Assembly (NCBI RefSeq): GCF_900116555.1
Contig: NZ_FPAT01000003.1
Location: forward strand, 1 to 64,000
Length of the DNA stretch: 64,000 nt
Source: Actinopolyspora lacussalsi subsp. righensis
GTDB taxonomy: Bacteria > Actinomycetota > Actinomycetes > Mycobacteriales > Pseudonocardiaceae
Direction of reading: 5' to 3'
Both the position numbers and the translations under genes were made by a program. Positions 7,812 to 16,517 of the stretch are shown here, in pieces (positions within the stretch are counted from its first letter, which is position 1; every line of letters begins with the position of its first letter). Under the pieces are notes generated by a model that was not told the origin of the DNA, searched no databases, and saw only the letters and a program-made list of their open reading frames with translations.

Positions 7812-9587
7812 ATGCCGCAGTTGCGCGTAGCTCTGGCCCAGGTAAACCCCTGCGTGGGCGATATCGCGGGTAACAGTTCGCTGGTCCTGGAACGCAGCGA
7901 GGAAGCCGTGGCGCAGGGGGCGCACGTCGTGGCGTTCCCGGAGATGGTGCTGTCCGGCTATCCGGTGGAGGACCTGGCGCTGCGCAAGTCGTTCGCGGCG
8001 GCCAACCGCGCCGAGTTGGAGTCGCTGGCGGTGCGGCTGCGGGACGCGGGCTGCGGCGAGGCGCTGGTGATCGTGGGGCATCTGGACCGCGATGACGAGG
8101 GGGTGCGCAACGCGGCTTCGCTGCTGCACGGCGGCGAGGTGGTCAGCACCTACTTCAAGCACCACCTGCCGAACTACGGGGTCTTCGACGAGGCGCGCTA
8201 CTTCGCCCCCGGCTACGACCTGCCGATCGTACGGTTCCACGGTCTCGACATCGGCGTGGTCATCTGCGAGGACATCTGGCAGAACGGCGGACCGATCGCG
8301 GCACTCGGCAAGGTCGGGGTGGACGCGGTGGTCTGCGTCAACGGCTCGCCGTACCAGCGGGCCAAGGACCACGAGCGCACCCAGCTTGTGGTGCGCCGCG
8401 CCGCCGAGGCCGGGGCGCCGATGGCCTACGTGAACATGGTGGGCGCGCAGGACGAGCTGGTCTTCGACGGCGACTCGATGATCGCCACGAACCACGGGGA
8501 ACTGCTGAGTCGCGCCCCTCGGTTCGCGGAGCACCTGCTGGTGCGCGACCTGGAGCTCAGCGCGGGCGGTCACACCTCCACCGATGTGTCCCCCGAACCG
8601 GTCGAGCAGGGAACACCGCTGCACTTCCGCCCGCGCGCGCTGCCCGCCTTCCACGTCGACCGGATCACGCTGAGTCCGGATCCGCTGCCCGCCTACGAGC
8701 CCGAGGAGAACGAGGGAATCACCGAGCCGCTGGCCGAGGAGGCCGAGGTGTGGTGGGCGCTGGTCACCGGACTGCGGGACTACCTGCGCAAGAACGGGTT
8801 CAAATCGGTGGCCTTCGGCTTCTCCGGTGGTATCGACTCGTCGGTGTGCGCGGCGCTGAGCGCGGACGCACTGGGAGCTGACGGGCTGTACGGCGTGTCG
8901 CTGCCCTCGCACTACTCCTCGGAGCACTCCCGTTCCGACGCGGCCGAGCTGGCCGAGCGGATCGGCTGCCACTTCGAGGTGCACCCGATCGAGGACATGG
9001 TCCGGGTGTTCGTCGACCAGCTGGGACTGTCCGGACTGGCCGAGGAGAACGTGCAGGCACGCTGCCGGGGCATCACGCTGATGGCGCTGTCCAACCAGCA
9101 CGGGCACCTGGTGCTGGCCCCGGGCAACAAGACCGAGCTGGCGGTGGGCTACTCCACGATCTACGGCGACGCGGTCGGCGGGTTCGCGCCGATCAAGGAC
9201 GTGCCCAAGACGCTGGTGTGGCGGCTGGCGCGTTGGCGCAACGCGGAGGCCGAGAAACGCGGTGAGACGCCGCCGATCCCGGAGAGCTCGATAACCAAGG
9301 AACCCTCGGCCGAGCTGCGACCCGGCCAGGTGGACACGGACTCGCTGCCACCGTACGAACTGCTCGACGAGGTACTCGACCGCTACGTCGAGGGCGACAA
9401 GAGCTACGACGACCTGCTGCGGGAGGGTTTCGACGCCGAGCTGGTGGAGCGGGTGCTGCGACTGGTGGACCGGGCGGAGTACAAGCGCAGGCAGTACCCA
9501 CCGGGCACCAAGATCACGCTGAAGGCGTTCGGGCGGGACCGGCGATTGCCCGTGACGAACCGGTGGCGCGAGGCGCGGCCCGAATGA
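7812..9587 (+). CDS. nadE: Glutamine-dependent NAD+ synthetase
   Basis: The product converts nicotinate adenine dinucleotide to NAD+, using glutamine as nitrogen donor. The N-terminal nitrilase-type amidase (about residues 1-270) shows the Glu-Lys-Cys triad in FPEMVLSGYP, FKHHLPNYG and VVICEDIW. The C-terminal synthetase has the ATP pyrophosphatase loop GFSGGIDSSVC. About 591 residues is shorter than the roughly 680 of mycobacterial NadE but normal for the shorter two-domain class. The ATG at 7812 has GAGG nine bases upstream. An in-frame ATG at 7803 sits right on that GAGG and is less likely. It is monocistronic, and two copies of the recurrent palindrome follow in the convergent gap. Confidence 0.95.
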   Translation: MPQLRVALAQVNPCVGDIAGNSSLVLERSEEAVAQGAHVVAFPEMVLSGYPVEDLALRKSFAAANRAELESLAVRLRDAGCGEALVIVGHLDRDDEGVRNAASLLHGGEVVSTYFKHHLPNYGVFDEARYFAPGYDLPIVRFHGLDIGVVICEDIWQNGGPIAALGKVGVDAVVCVNGSPYQRAKDHERTQLVVRRAAEAGAPMAYVNMVGAQDELVFDGDSMIATNHGELLSRAPRFAEHLLVRDLELSAGGHTSTDVSPEPVEQGTPLHFRPRALPAFHVDRITLSPDPLPAYEPEENEGITEPLAEEAEVWWALVTGLRDYLRKNGFKSVAFGFSGGIDSSVCAALSADALGADGLYGVSLPSHYSSEHSRSDAAELAERIGCHFEVHPIEDMVRVFVDQLGLSGLAEENVQARCRGITLMALSNQHGHLVLAPGNKTELAVGYSTIYGDAVGGFAPIKDVPKTLVWRLARWRNAEAEKRGETPPIPESSITKEPSAELRPGQVDTDSLPPYELLDEVLDRYVEGDKSYDDLLREGFDAELVERVLRLVDRAEYKRRQYPPGTKITLKAFGRDRRLPVTNRWREARPE

Positions 9588-9658
9588 CTCGGAGCCGTTC
9601 CGCTTGACGGGCCTCATCCTTGGCGGAACCTCTCGCACGGCTCTCGCCACCGTCCCGG

Positions 9659-9676
9659 CGATTTCGCGAGAAATTG
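9659..9676. repeat. Recurrent intergenic palindrome, copy 1
   Basis: CGATTTC-GCGA-GAAATTG: 7-bp arms (one imperfect pair) around a GCGA (GNRA) tetraloop on the plus strand. It lies in the convergent gap between nadE and the 9765 gene, 72 nt beyond the nadE stop. Confidence 0.75.
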
Positions 9677-9710
9677 ACACAGCCGGGGCCGCACCGCCGT
9701 ACTGGCGCGG

Positions 9711-9728
9711 CGATTTCTCGCGAAATCG
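9711..9728. repeat. Recurrent intergenic palindrome, copy 2
   Basis: CGATTTC-TCGC-GAAATCG: perfect 7-bp arms, inverted relative to copy 1, so the GCGA loop is on the minus-strand transcript. It lies 36 nt beyond the stop of the minus-strand gene at 9765. Copies 1 and 2 thus face the two converging genes in matching orientations. Confidence 0.78.
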
Positions 9729-9764
9729 ACGCCGACCGTAATCCCGTCGGGGGGTTTCCCGGCA

Positions 9765-10190
9765 TCATCCCACCGGGGCGGGCGATGCGGATGCCGTTCG
9801 CCGGTCGGCGCGGGATTCGGACCGTCGTTCGGTGGCGAGCAGCGATTCGAAGGCGTCGGCCTGCGCGGTCAGCAGCCGAACTCCGGCGAAGTTGACCGGG
9901 CTGTCCTCGGTGTACGAGGTGAGTACTTCCTCGCCGCTCCAGACCAGGTAGAGCACCCGCAGGTAGTGGCCGGTGCCGTTGGTGGCACGCCAGGCCCCGA
10001 ACTCGGCGGTGTAGAGGCCGAACTCGAAGTCGCCGTGCGCGAGCTCGGCGACCGCCCAGTCCCGTAGTTCCGCTCGCAGTGACTCGGGATCGCGGTTCGT
10101 GGTATCCACTTCGAGACTGGTGATCAGCGGGTCGTGAGCGCCGAGGGGTAGCGACGCGGGTCCGTGTTCGAGGGTGTAGCCGAAACGCAC
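9765..10190 (-). CDS. Conserved hypothetical protein beside XRE/DUF397 locus
   Basis: The product of about 141 residues has no family I recognise. It begins FGYTLEHGPASLPLGAHDPL and is rich in acidic and aromatic residues, with no signal peptide or membrane segment; it looks like a soluble single-domain protein. The GTG at 10190 was chosen because GAGAGGA lies seven bases before it. The frame is open farther upstream to 10334 but would overlap the divergent regulator gene. It is transcribed away from the helix-turn-helix gene across a 125-bp divergent gap, suggesting control by that regulator. Confidence 0.7.
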   Translation of the reverse strand: MRFGYTLEHGPASLPLGAHDPLITSLEVDTTNRDPESLRAELRDWAVAELAHGDFEFGLYTAEFGAWRATNGTGHYLRVLYLVWSGEEVLTSYTEDSPVNFAGVRLLTAQADAFESLLATERRSESRADRRTASASPAPVG

Positions 10191-10258
10191 GGAAATCCTC
10201 TCCTCACCGGCTGGATAGACTGCCCGTGTCGGACGGACAGTGTGTGGTTGATTACGTT

Positions 10259-10279
10259 TCAAATCTAGCTGACATTTGA
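10259..10279. promoter_or_regulatory. Inverted repeat in divergent promoter region
   Basis: TCAAAT-N9-ATTTGA (arms 10259-10264 and 10274-10279) stands in an AT-rich patch between the divergent 10190 and 10316 genes. It is a candidate binding site for the adjacent XRE-family regulator. No binding evidence is available. Confidence 0.4.
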
Positions 10280-10315
10280 CGACACCACATGGCCCTGAAT
10301 GGGTGATCTTCGGAG

Positions 10316-11191
10316 ATGGGCAAACCTCGGGCAACGATCGAACGCAGGCAGCTTGGGGCTGAACTGCGCAGGCTCCGCGAAGCCGCGGGCAAACAGCAGC
10401 GGGACGCCGCCGCGGCGATCGAGTGCGACGTCAGCCAGATAAGCCGCGTGGAGCGTGGTGAGCGGGCCTTCAAGGTGCTGGAGATAGAAGCGCTGCTCGA
10501 CTTCTACGACGCACCGGAGGAGTCACGAACGCAGATCGGCAAACTGGCGCAGCTCGCTCGCCAACGTCAACCGCGCAGGATGTACTCCGACACGCTTCCC
10601 GGTGCGTTTCGCAGGCTGAGCGATCACGAACAGGACGCCACCGAGATCTACTATTCGGACAGCGAATTGATCCCCGGCCTGCTGCAGACCGAGAGCTACG
10701 CCCGGGCCCTGATCCGGACGGCACGCTCGGCGAGTACCGGTGGTGAACCGGGAGATGTAGAAGCACGAGTCCAGTTCAGGCTGGACCGCCAGGAACTTCT
10801 GAAGCGATCAGACGCGCCCTACATGTGGTTCGTGATCGGCGAGGCCGCTCTACGGCGGCCCATCGGCCACAACGAGGTACTCCGTGAGCAACTCGGTCAC
10901 CTGCTCGACCTGATCGAGCGACACGAGCACCTCGTGATTCAGGTGGCACCGTTGGACATAGTGGACCATCCACTGCTTGGTGGGCCCTTGCAGATACTGC
11001 GCTTTGGTGGAATCGCACCGGATATAGTCCAGCAGCCGACCTTCATAGGTGCCGGGGTGTATCTCGTGGACGAAGAGGACATCGCTGAGTGCGCACGGGC
11101 ATTCGACCGCCTCAAAGCGGTAGCACTGGGACCTGAAGAATCACGAACGTACATCACAAAACGCCTGGAGGAGCTGGACAATGAACTCTGA
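10316..11191 (+). CDS. Helix-turn-helix (XRE) / DUF5753 regulator, WhiJ-like
   Basis: The 291-residue product has an N-terminal XRE helix-turn-helix (about residues 12-70: LGAELRRLREAAG, then QRDAAAAIECDVSQISRVE). This is followed by a DUF5753 domain (about 90-280) with the signature YSDSELIPGLLQTESYARAL. The same two-domain architecture is found in Streptomyces WhiJ and its many paralogues, which pair with small DUF397 proteins of the BldB type. Here it overlaps the first DUF397 gene by 11 nt, so the pair is translated together. Family members are developmental or antibiotic regulators, and some pairs have been described as toxin-antitoxin-like. The target here is not known; autoregulation is plausible because of the inverted repeat at 10259. 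Confidence 0.92.
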   Translation: MGKPRATIERRQLGAELRRLREAAGKQQRDAAAAIECDVSQISRVERGERAFKVLEIEALLDFYDAPEESRTQIGKLAQLARQRQPRRMYSDTLPGAFRRLSDHEQDATEIYYSDSELIPGLLQTESYARALIRTARSASTGGEPGDVEARVQFRLDRQELLKRSDAPYMWFVIGEAALRRPIGHNEVLREQLGHLLDLIERHEHLVIQVAPLDIVDHPLLGGPLQILRFGGIAPDIVQQPTFIGAGVYLVDEEDIAECARAFDRLKAVALGPEESRTYITKRLEELDNEL

Positions 11192-11378
11192 GCAGCACGA
11201 ATCAGGCTGGTTCGTCAGCAGCTACAGCGGTGGCAACAACAACAACTGTGTCGAGATCCGCTTCACCGGCCATAGTGCCGAGGTGCGCGACACCAAGAAC
11301 CGCGCGGCGGGAACACTCGCCTTCGAGCGCGGGCAGTGGAACTCCTTCGTGCGAACTCTGCCCGACAACATGGCGTGA
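11181..11378 (+). CDS. DUF397 protein, first copy (BldB-like)
   Basis: The 65-residue DUF397 protein has the family hallmarks W-F-x-S-S-Y-S-G near the start (residues 10-17), NNNCVE in the middle and a VRDTKNR segment near residue 36. GGAGGAG lies seven bases before the ATG, inside the 3' end of the regulator gene, so the two are translationally coupled. DUF397 proteins act as partners of XRE/DUF5753 regulators. It is about 75% identical by eye to the second copy over the core. Confidence 0.93.
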   Translation: MNSEQHESGWFVSSYSGGNNNNCVEIRFTGHSAEVRDTKNRAAGTLAFERGQWNSFVRTLPDNMA

Positions 11379-11440
11379 TCCCGAGCGGCCAGGTCATGCT
11401 TCGAAACGATCCCCATCAGGACCGTTCGAGGAGTTCGAGC

Positions 11441-11629
11441 ATGTCCACGAAACCGACCGCTTCCGACTGGTTCGTCAGCAGCTACAGCGGTGGCAACAAC
11501 AACAGCTGCGTCGAGGTCCGCTTCACCGGCCAGACCACCGAAGTACGCGACACCAAGAACCGCGCGGCGGGCACACTCGCCTTCGGATCGCACCGGTGGA
11601 ACGCCTTCCTTCGGGCACTGCGCGGCTGA
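11441..11629 (+). CDS. DUF397 protein, second copy
   Basis: The 62-residue DUF397 protein is a tandem duplicate of the preceding gene, with the cores DWFVSSYSGGNNNSCVEV and TKNRAAGTLAF. GAGGAG lies eight bases before the ATG at 11441. The frame is open upstream to 11336 but that overlaps the first copy and lacks a binding site. The copies differ mainly at the N-terminus and in the last 15 residues, the parts most likely to set partner specificity. Confidence 0.92.
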   Translation: MSTKPTASDWFVSSYSGGNNNSCVEVRFTGQTTEVRDTKNRAAGTLAFGSHRWNAFLRALRG

Positions 11630-11733
11630 TCACGGACAGGAGAACTCCGGCCGGGTCCGACCCGGCCGGTCACTCCCGGGAAAATCCGAAAACGCCTGCT
11701 CGAACGTTCTTCGGTACGCTACGGTGCCGAATC

Positions 11734-12360
11734 GTGGCATCCCAGCGACAACAACCGGACGGCCCGAACCCGCCCGCACCGGGGATCACTCCCGCCGTGT
11801 TCGACCTCGGCAAGCGGCTGCGCAGGAACGCACTGGTAGGCGCGCTGGTTCTGGGACCGTTCGGGGTGCTCGTGCTGCTCGGGAGCATCACGAACAACGT
11901 GGACGGTCCAGCGGCGGCGCGCGTGTTCTCCGGAATCTTCGGCGCCGCGCTGGTCTGTGTGGTCGTGCTCATAGCGTTGCTGTGGCCCGTGATTTCCCGA
12001 CCGCAGCAACTGGTGCTCGAACACACCGGCATCCGTTGGCACGACCCGCGCGGCCGACCCTTCACCATCCGCTGGCAGGAACTGGCCGGGGTCGAGGTGC
12101 ACCGGAAATGGACACCCTCGAGGTTCGGCCGCTCCTCGGCACGGGTGCGTGTGGACCTCTACCCCGCCGGGCACGACTTCCCGCGACGCCACCCGGAACT
12201 GGAACACCTCCTTCGGGGCGGGGAGACCCAACCGCACTACCGGCTCTCGCTCGGACCGAACAAGACGGCCGCCACGATCGTCGACGAGGGGCTGCAACGC
12301 TTCCAACCACGGCTGCGGCAGGAGATCCGGGAGGAGAACCAGCACCCCTCGGCCAGGTGA
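11734..12360 (+). CDS. Membrane protein with PH-like C-terminal domain
   Basis: The product of about 208 residues has two hydrophobic helices at about 32-53 and 65-90, followed by a soluble domain whose start (QQLVLEHTGIRWHDPRG, then FTIRWQELAGVEV) is typical of bacterial PH-like proteins. It probably sits in the cytoplasmic membrane with the domain inside. The GTG at 11734 gives a sensible start before the first helix. There is no strong ribosome binding site, so the start is uncertain. The function is unknown. It may be transcribed with the DUF397 genes. Confidence 0.75.
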   Translation: MASQRQQPDGPNPPAPGITPAVFDLGKRLRRNALVGALVLGPFGVLVLLGSITNNVDGPAAARVFSGIFGAALVCVVVLIALLWPVISRPQQLVLEHTGIRWHDPRGRPFTIRWQELAGVEVHRKWTPSRFGRSSARVRVDLYPAGHDFPRRHPELEHLLRGGETQPHYRLSLGPNKTAATIVDEGLQRFQPRLRQEIREENQHPSAR

Positions 12361-12396
12361 CTTCGGAACGGAGTGCCGTTTCCCTTCGGCCCGCGT

Positions 12397-12414
12397 CGAT
12401 TTCTCGCGAAATCG
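12397..12414. repeat. Recurrent intergenic palindrome, copy 3
   Basis: CGATTTC-TCGC-GAAATCG, identical to copy 2. It lies in the 93-bp convergent gap between the membrane protein (ends 12360) and the N-acetyltransferase (ends 12454), consistent with a shared bidirectional terminator. Confidence 0.78.
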
Positions 12415-12453
12415 CCGCGCACTCGGGGGTACCGCGAAGCGGTCGAACTCGGC

Positions 12454-13287
12454 TCACACCCCCAGTTTGGCCCGCAGTGCGGACAGCTCCCGCTCGGTGA
12501 GTTCGACGTCGAGCTCGCGCAGTCGCTTCCCCAGTTCGTGACCGGGAACAGGGGTCCGCTCCACCTCACCGGAAGCGTGTTCCACCACCAGCTCGTCGCC
12601 CAGCAGCTTGCGCGTCGCCTCGCGCTCCGGCCGCATCACCACGGGCTTGCCCACGAACGGCGAGTTCGGGTGGGTCGACGTGTGGTGATGGGCCACCTCG
12701 TAGTCCACGGCCCGGCTGGGAATCGGCTGGAAGGCGTGCAGCGACTCCCATCCCTCGGACGTCCACTTCTGCAGGTACCAGAACGCACCGTCGTGGCTCA
12801 GCCGGTGCGGGATGCCGTACTGGTCGACCTCGGCACCGTCGCGCAGCGGCATGGGGTGTGGAACTCCGGCGCCGAAACCGACATCGGCCAGATAGGCCCC
12901 CTCGTCGAACCAGACGAGCAGCATCATGTGGCTGTAGGGGCCGGGACGCTGCGGCTGCACCCGGGCCATGTTCCGGGAGACGGTGAACCCCAGGCGTTCG
13001 AGCACGGCGGCGAACAGCAGGGCGTGCTCGTAGCAGTAACCGCCACGGTTGCGGCCCACCAGCTTGTGCTGGATCTCCCGCAGCCCGAGCCCGGGATGGC
13101 TGCCCAACAGCACGTCGATGTTCTCGAACGGGATCGTGCGCACGTGCGCCTCGTGCAGGGCGTGCAACGCCGCCACCGAGGGGGTAGCGGGCTCGGACTG
13201 TCCGATCCTGGTCAGGTAGTCGTCCACCGAGACAGTGGCGACGCTCCACTCGTCGATATCGAGATGTTGCGCTTCGATCGTCGTCAT
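12454..13287 (-). CDS. nat: Arylamine N-acetyltransferase
   Basis: The 277-residue product transfers an acetyl group from acetyl-CoA to arylamines or hydrazines. The catalytic triad is clear: Cys85 in RGGYCYEH, His120 in YSHMMLLV and Asp135 in LADVGFG. The conserved IPFENIDVLLG segment is at residues 52-62. The length is standard for bacterial NAT. The ATG at 13287 was chosen; a GTG five codons upstream (13302) is also in frame and neither has a strong binding site. It is divergent from panB. In mycobacteria NAT lies in a sterol catabolism operon, but here the context gives no such link. Confidence 0.93.
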   Translation of the reverse strand: MTTIEAQHLDIDEWSVATVSVDDYLTRIGQSEPATPSVAALHALHEAHVRTIPFENIDVLLGSHPGLGLREIQHKLVGRNRGGYCYEHALLFAAVLERLGFTVSRNMARVQPQRPGPYSHMMLLVWFDEGAYLADVGFGAGVPHPMPLRDGAEVDQYGIPHRLSHDGAFWYLQKWTSEGWESLHAFQPIPSRAVDYEVAHHHTSTHPNSPFVGKPVVMRPEREATRKLLGDELVVEHASGEVERTPVPGHELGKRLRELDVELTERELSALRAKLGV

Positions 13288-13492
13288 GTCATCGAAACTC
13301 ACACTTCGAGCGTGCTGGAAGTCAACGAGTTTCGCCGCCCGGGAAAACCGCTCCGCGCCGGAATAGCGGCGGACCGGTGTGACGTGCGCCAGAAGTTGTC
13401 GAACCGGAACGGCAACCGTGCCACTGTTGGGGGACAAGCATCCGTTACGAGCCCGTGGACCCGCAGTGCGGGCCGCGAGGAAGAGGATGAAC

Positions 13493-14386
13493 ATGTCCGA
13501 ACAGAACACCCCGAGCGCCGCCGGGGCGCACACCGCCACCGGCGACGCCGCCGGTACCGAGACCTCGGCCCCTTACGGTGCTACCGCGCCGCGCCGCAGG
13601 ACCCGCATCCACCACCTGCGCGAGTACAAACGTCGTGGCGAGGCTTGGGCGATGCTGACCTCCTACGACACCTACACCGCGCGGATCTTCGACCAGGCGG
13701 GCATCCCGGTGCTGCTGGTCGGTGACTCGGCGGCCAACACCGTGTACGGCTACGAGTCCTCGCTGCCCATCACGGTCGACGAGCTGCTGCCGTTGGTTCG
13801 GGCCGTGGCCGGGGCCGCCGAGCACTCGCTGGTGGTGGCCGATCTGCCGTTCGGTTCCTACCAGGCGTCGCCGGAGCAGGCGCTGCACACCGCCGTGATG
13901 TTCATGAAGGCCGGGGCGCACGCGGTCAAGCTGGAAGGCGGGCGCCGTTACGCCTCGCACGTGGAGGCGCTGGTCTCCGCCGGGATACCGGTGATGGGCC
14001 ACCTCGGGTTCACTCCGCAGAGCGAGCACGGTCTCGGCGGTTACCGCGTGCAGGGGCGCGGCGACCAGGTGGAGAACCTGCTCGCCGACGCACGGGCGTT
14101 ACAGGACGTCGGGGCCTTCGCGGTGGTACTGGAGATGGTCTCCTCGGACGCCGCGAAGCGGGTCACCGGCGAGCTGGAGATTCCCACGGTGGGAATCGGG
14201 GCGGGCCCGGAGTGCGACGCCCAGGTGCTGGTGTGGACCGACATGGCCGGGCTCAACACCGGCCAGACCCCGCGCTTCGTCAAGCGCTACGCCGAGATCG
14301 GGAACGAGCTGGCACGGGCCGCGAGCGAGTTCGCCTCCGACGTGCGCAACGGGGAGTTCCCCACCTCCGAGCACAGCTTCGACTGA
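13493..14386 (+). CDS. panB: Ketopantoate hydroxymethyltransferase
   Basis: The product of about 297 residues catalyses the first committed step of pantothenate synthesis, adding a hydroxymethyl group from methylene-tetrahydrofolate to 2-oxoisovalerate. Family segments are present in order: [29 protein letters not shown] (metal-binding Asp), [21 protein letters not shown] and [16 protein letters not shown] Ser/Thr/Ala-rich extension of about 35 residues precedes the domain, as in other actinobacteria. The ATG at 13493 has AGAGG six bases upstream. An in-frame ATG at 13487 is equally possible. The gene stands near the CaeA-like gene as in M. tuberculosis (Rv2225). It is divergent from nat. Confidence 0.95.
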   Translation: MSEQNTPSAAGAHTATGDAAGTETSAPYGATAPRRRTRIHHLREYKRRGEAWAMLTSYDTYTARIFDQAGIPVLLVGDSAANTVYGYESSLPITVDELLPLVRAVAGAAEHSLVVADLPFGSYQASPEQALHTAVMFMKAGAHAVKLEGGRRYASHVEALVSAGIPVMGHLGFTPQSEHGLGGYRVQGRGDQVENLLADARALQDVGAFAVVLEMVSSDAAKRVTGELEIPTVGIGAGPECDAQVLVWTDMAGLNTGQTPRFVKRYAEIGNELARAASEFASDVRNGEFPTSEHSFD

Positions 14387-14392
14387 TTCGAG

Positions 14393-14419
14393 AACCACCC
14401 TCCCGGGCGAGAGGTGGTT
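14393..14419 (+). terminator. Stem-loop after panB
   Basis: AACCACC at 14393-14399 pairs with GGTGGTT at 14413-14419 around a GC-rich 13-nt centre, starting seven bases after the panB stop codon. It lies in a convergent gap and probably terminates panB. Confidence 0.6.
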
Positions 14420-14502
14420 GACCGGCCGGGACGCGAGTCGGCGCCCTGCCGCACCGGGCCGACTCCGTCGGCGGCGACCATCGAGCGATCCCGGAGGTCG
14501 GT

Positions 14503-15483
14503 TCAGTCGGCGGGCGGGGTGCCCGTGCCGAACGGGCTCCCGCCCAGTGCCGCCCTGCCGTGCGGGGTGTGCCACTCCGCCGACACGGGCCCGGCGGGAA
14601 CGATCCCGTTGGGATCGATCGCCGGGTGGGTGCGGTAGTAGTGGTTCTTGATGTGTTCGAAGTTCACCGTCTCGCCGAAACCGGGCGTCTGGAACAGGTC
14701 GCGGGCGTAGGCCCACAGCACCGGCAGCTCGGTGAGCTTGTGCCGATTGCACTTGAAGTGCCCGTGGTAGACGGCGTCGAACCGCACCAGCGTCGTGAAC
14801 AGCCTGATGTCGGCTTCGGTGATCGTCCCACCGACGAGGTAGCGCTGCCGTTCGAGCCGTTCGGAGAGCTGGTCGAGCCGCCGGAACAGCGCGTCGAAGG
14901 CCCGCTCGTAGGCACGCTGTGACGTGGCGAAACCGCAGCGGTATACGCCGTTGTTGACGTCGCGGTAGACGAGCTGGTCGATCTCGTCGATCTCCGTGCG
15001 CAGCTCCACCGGGTAGAGATCCGGGGCTCCGGGGCGGTGCAGCGCTTGCCACTCGGTCTCGAGGTCGAGGGTGAGCCGGTGGTAGTCGTTGCTGACGATC
15101 GTGCCGGACTCGACGTCGATCAGGGCTGGGACCGTGTAGCGCCCGCTGAACTCCGGATCGCTCGCCAGGTACGCCTCGGACAGCAGCCGGATCCCGGTGA
15201 CCGGATCACGTCCCTCCGGGTCGAGCGTGAATCGCCAGCCGCGCTCGTCCCGGAGCGGATCGACGACGCCGAGCGTGATCGCGTGCTCCAGCCCCAGCAG
15301 CCGTCGCACGATCAACGAGCGGTGCGCCCAGGGGCAGGCCAGACTCACCACCAGGTGGTACCGCCCCGGCAGGGCGGTCCAACCCGACGACCCGTCCGCG
15401 GTCACCCGCTCGGTGAACCGGTTGCGCTGCCGCACCCACTCACCGGTGGTGGCCGTTTCTGCCGGGAATTCGGCGGCGCTCAT
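14503..15483 (-). CDS. Glutathionyl-hydroquinone reductase-like GST family protein
   Basis: The 326-residue Xi-class glutathione transferase-like protein matches the YqjG/PcpF family. The thioredoxin-fold domain carries the active cysteine at residue 50 (SLACPWAHR), and the helical domain holds NNGVYRCGFATSQRAY. Such enzymes reduce thiol-conjugated hydroquinones. Actinomycetes usually make mycothiol rather than glutathione, so the natural substrate here may be a mycothiol conjugate, which is inference. The ATG at 15483 follows GGGAGA by four bases. The upstream F420 oxidoreductase is on the same strand but separated by 207 bp with a strong terminator. Confidence 0.88.
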   Translation of the reverse strand: MSAAEFPAETATTGEWVRQRNRFTERVTADGSSGWTALPGRYHLVVSLACPWAHRSLIVRRLLGLEHAITLGVVDPLRDERGWRFTLDPEGRDPVTGIRLLSEAYLASDPEFSGRYTVPALIDVESGTIVSNDYHRLTLDLETEWQALHRPGAPDLYPVELRTEIDEIDQLVYRDVNNGVYRCGFATSQRAYERAFDALFRRLDQLSERLERQRYLVGGTITEADIRLFTTLVRFDAVYHGHFKCNRHKLTELPVLWAYARDLFQTPGFGETVNFEHIKNHYYRTHPAIDPNGIVPAGPVSAEWHTPHGRAALGGSPFGTGTPPAD

Positions 15484-15534
15484 GCTGTCTCCCGCTCTCG
15501 GCCCCTCGCTCTCGGCCGGTCGAACCGAGCACAC

Positions 15535-15562
15535 CGCCCGGGGCCTCGCTCGGCCCCGGGCG
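15535..15562 (-). terminator. Perfect 11-bp hairpin after F420 oxidoreductase
   Basis: CGCCCGGGGCC (15535-15545) and GGCCCCGGGCG (15552-15562) form a perfect stem with a 6-nt loop, about 130 nt beyond the stop of the 15691 gene and about 50 nt before the next gene. Confidence 0.65.
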
Positions 15563-15690
15563 AGCGTGTTGGGCCGGGGCCGAGCGCGAACCACCGGACG
15601 CGTCCTCGCACGAGGCATTGTCGACCGGGTCCCGAGACGTCGCCAGTCGAGCGAGAAGCGGCGACGCGGGGACGGACGCGGCGGGCCCGG

Positions 15691-16359
15691 TCACACGTCG
15701 GTGATGCGCAGTCCCGCGTGTGCCTTGTAGCGCCGATTGATCGCGATGACGTTGGCGGTCAACGCCTCCACCTGGTGCGCGTTGCGCAGCCTGCCGCCGT
15801 ATATGCCGCGCACGCCGGGGATGACGTCGGCCAGCGACCTGACGAGATCGGTGGCTTCCCGGTCGTCCCCGAGGACCAGCACGTCCAGGTCCACGTGCGA
15901 GACGTCGGTGTCGGCCAGTGTCACGGCCGAGACGTGGTGGAACGCGGCGGTGACCCTGGAGTCCGGCAGCAGCGCCTCCGCCTGCTGGGCCGCGCTGCCC
16001 TCCTCGACCGGCAGTGCGTAGGGCCCCTTCTTGTCGAAACCGAGCGGGTTGACGCAGTCGATCACGATCTTGTCCGCCAGTTCCGAACGCAGCTCGCGCA
16101 GCGTGTCGGCGTGCGCCTCCCACGGCAGCGCCGCCAGCACCACGTCGGCCTCGGCGGCGCAGTCGGAGTTGCTCCTTCCCAGTACCGAACCGCCGCTGGT
16201 GGTGGCGATCTCCTCGGCCGCCTCGGCGGCCCGGTCGGCCGACCTGGAACCGATCAACACCTTCAACCCCGCCTGGGCCCACCGGATGGCCAGCCCCTTG
16301 CCCTGCGCACCGGTACCGCCCAGCACTCCGACGGTCAGTTCCCGAACGTCAACCACCAT
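15691..16359 (-). CDS. npdG: F420-dependent NADP oxidoreductase (NpdG/Fno-like)
   Basis: The 222-residue protein is a Rossmann-fold enzyme that exchanges hydride between NADPH and coenzyme F420. The nucleotide-binding motif is VGVLGGTGAQGKGLAIRWA, followed by LIGSRSADRAAE, the NADP phosphate-binding basic patch typical of Fno. Later segments VLAALPWEAHADTL and DCVNPLGFDKKGPY also fit. F420 use is common in actinomycetes. GGAG lies immediately upstream of the ATG at 16359. The second codon is GTG and could also start translation. It appears monocistronic. Confidence 0.88.
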   Translation of the reverse strand: MVVDVRELTVGVLGGTGAQGKGLAIRWAQAGLKVLIGSRSADRAAEAAEEIATTSGGSVLGRSNSDCAAEADVVLAALPWEAHADTLRELRSELADKIVIDCVNPLGFDKKGPYALPVEEGSAAQQAEALLPDSRVTAAFHHVSAVTLADTDVSHVDLDVLVLGDDREATDLVRSLADVIPGVRGIYGGRLRNAHQVEALTANVIAINRRYKAHAGLRITDV

Positions 16360-16517
16360 TACTCCTATCGACTCCGATCACGTGCCAGCACACTTTATTA
16401 CCCGGCGGTAACCAGAAGCGTCCCACCGGCACGGCGTGTTCGCGAACGCGGACGGAAGTTCGTCCGGCAACGGGCGGCCCGACTCGGAACGGGGCGATGC
16501 GAAAGTGCCCCCCGGAA

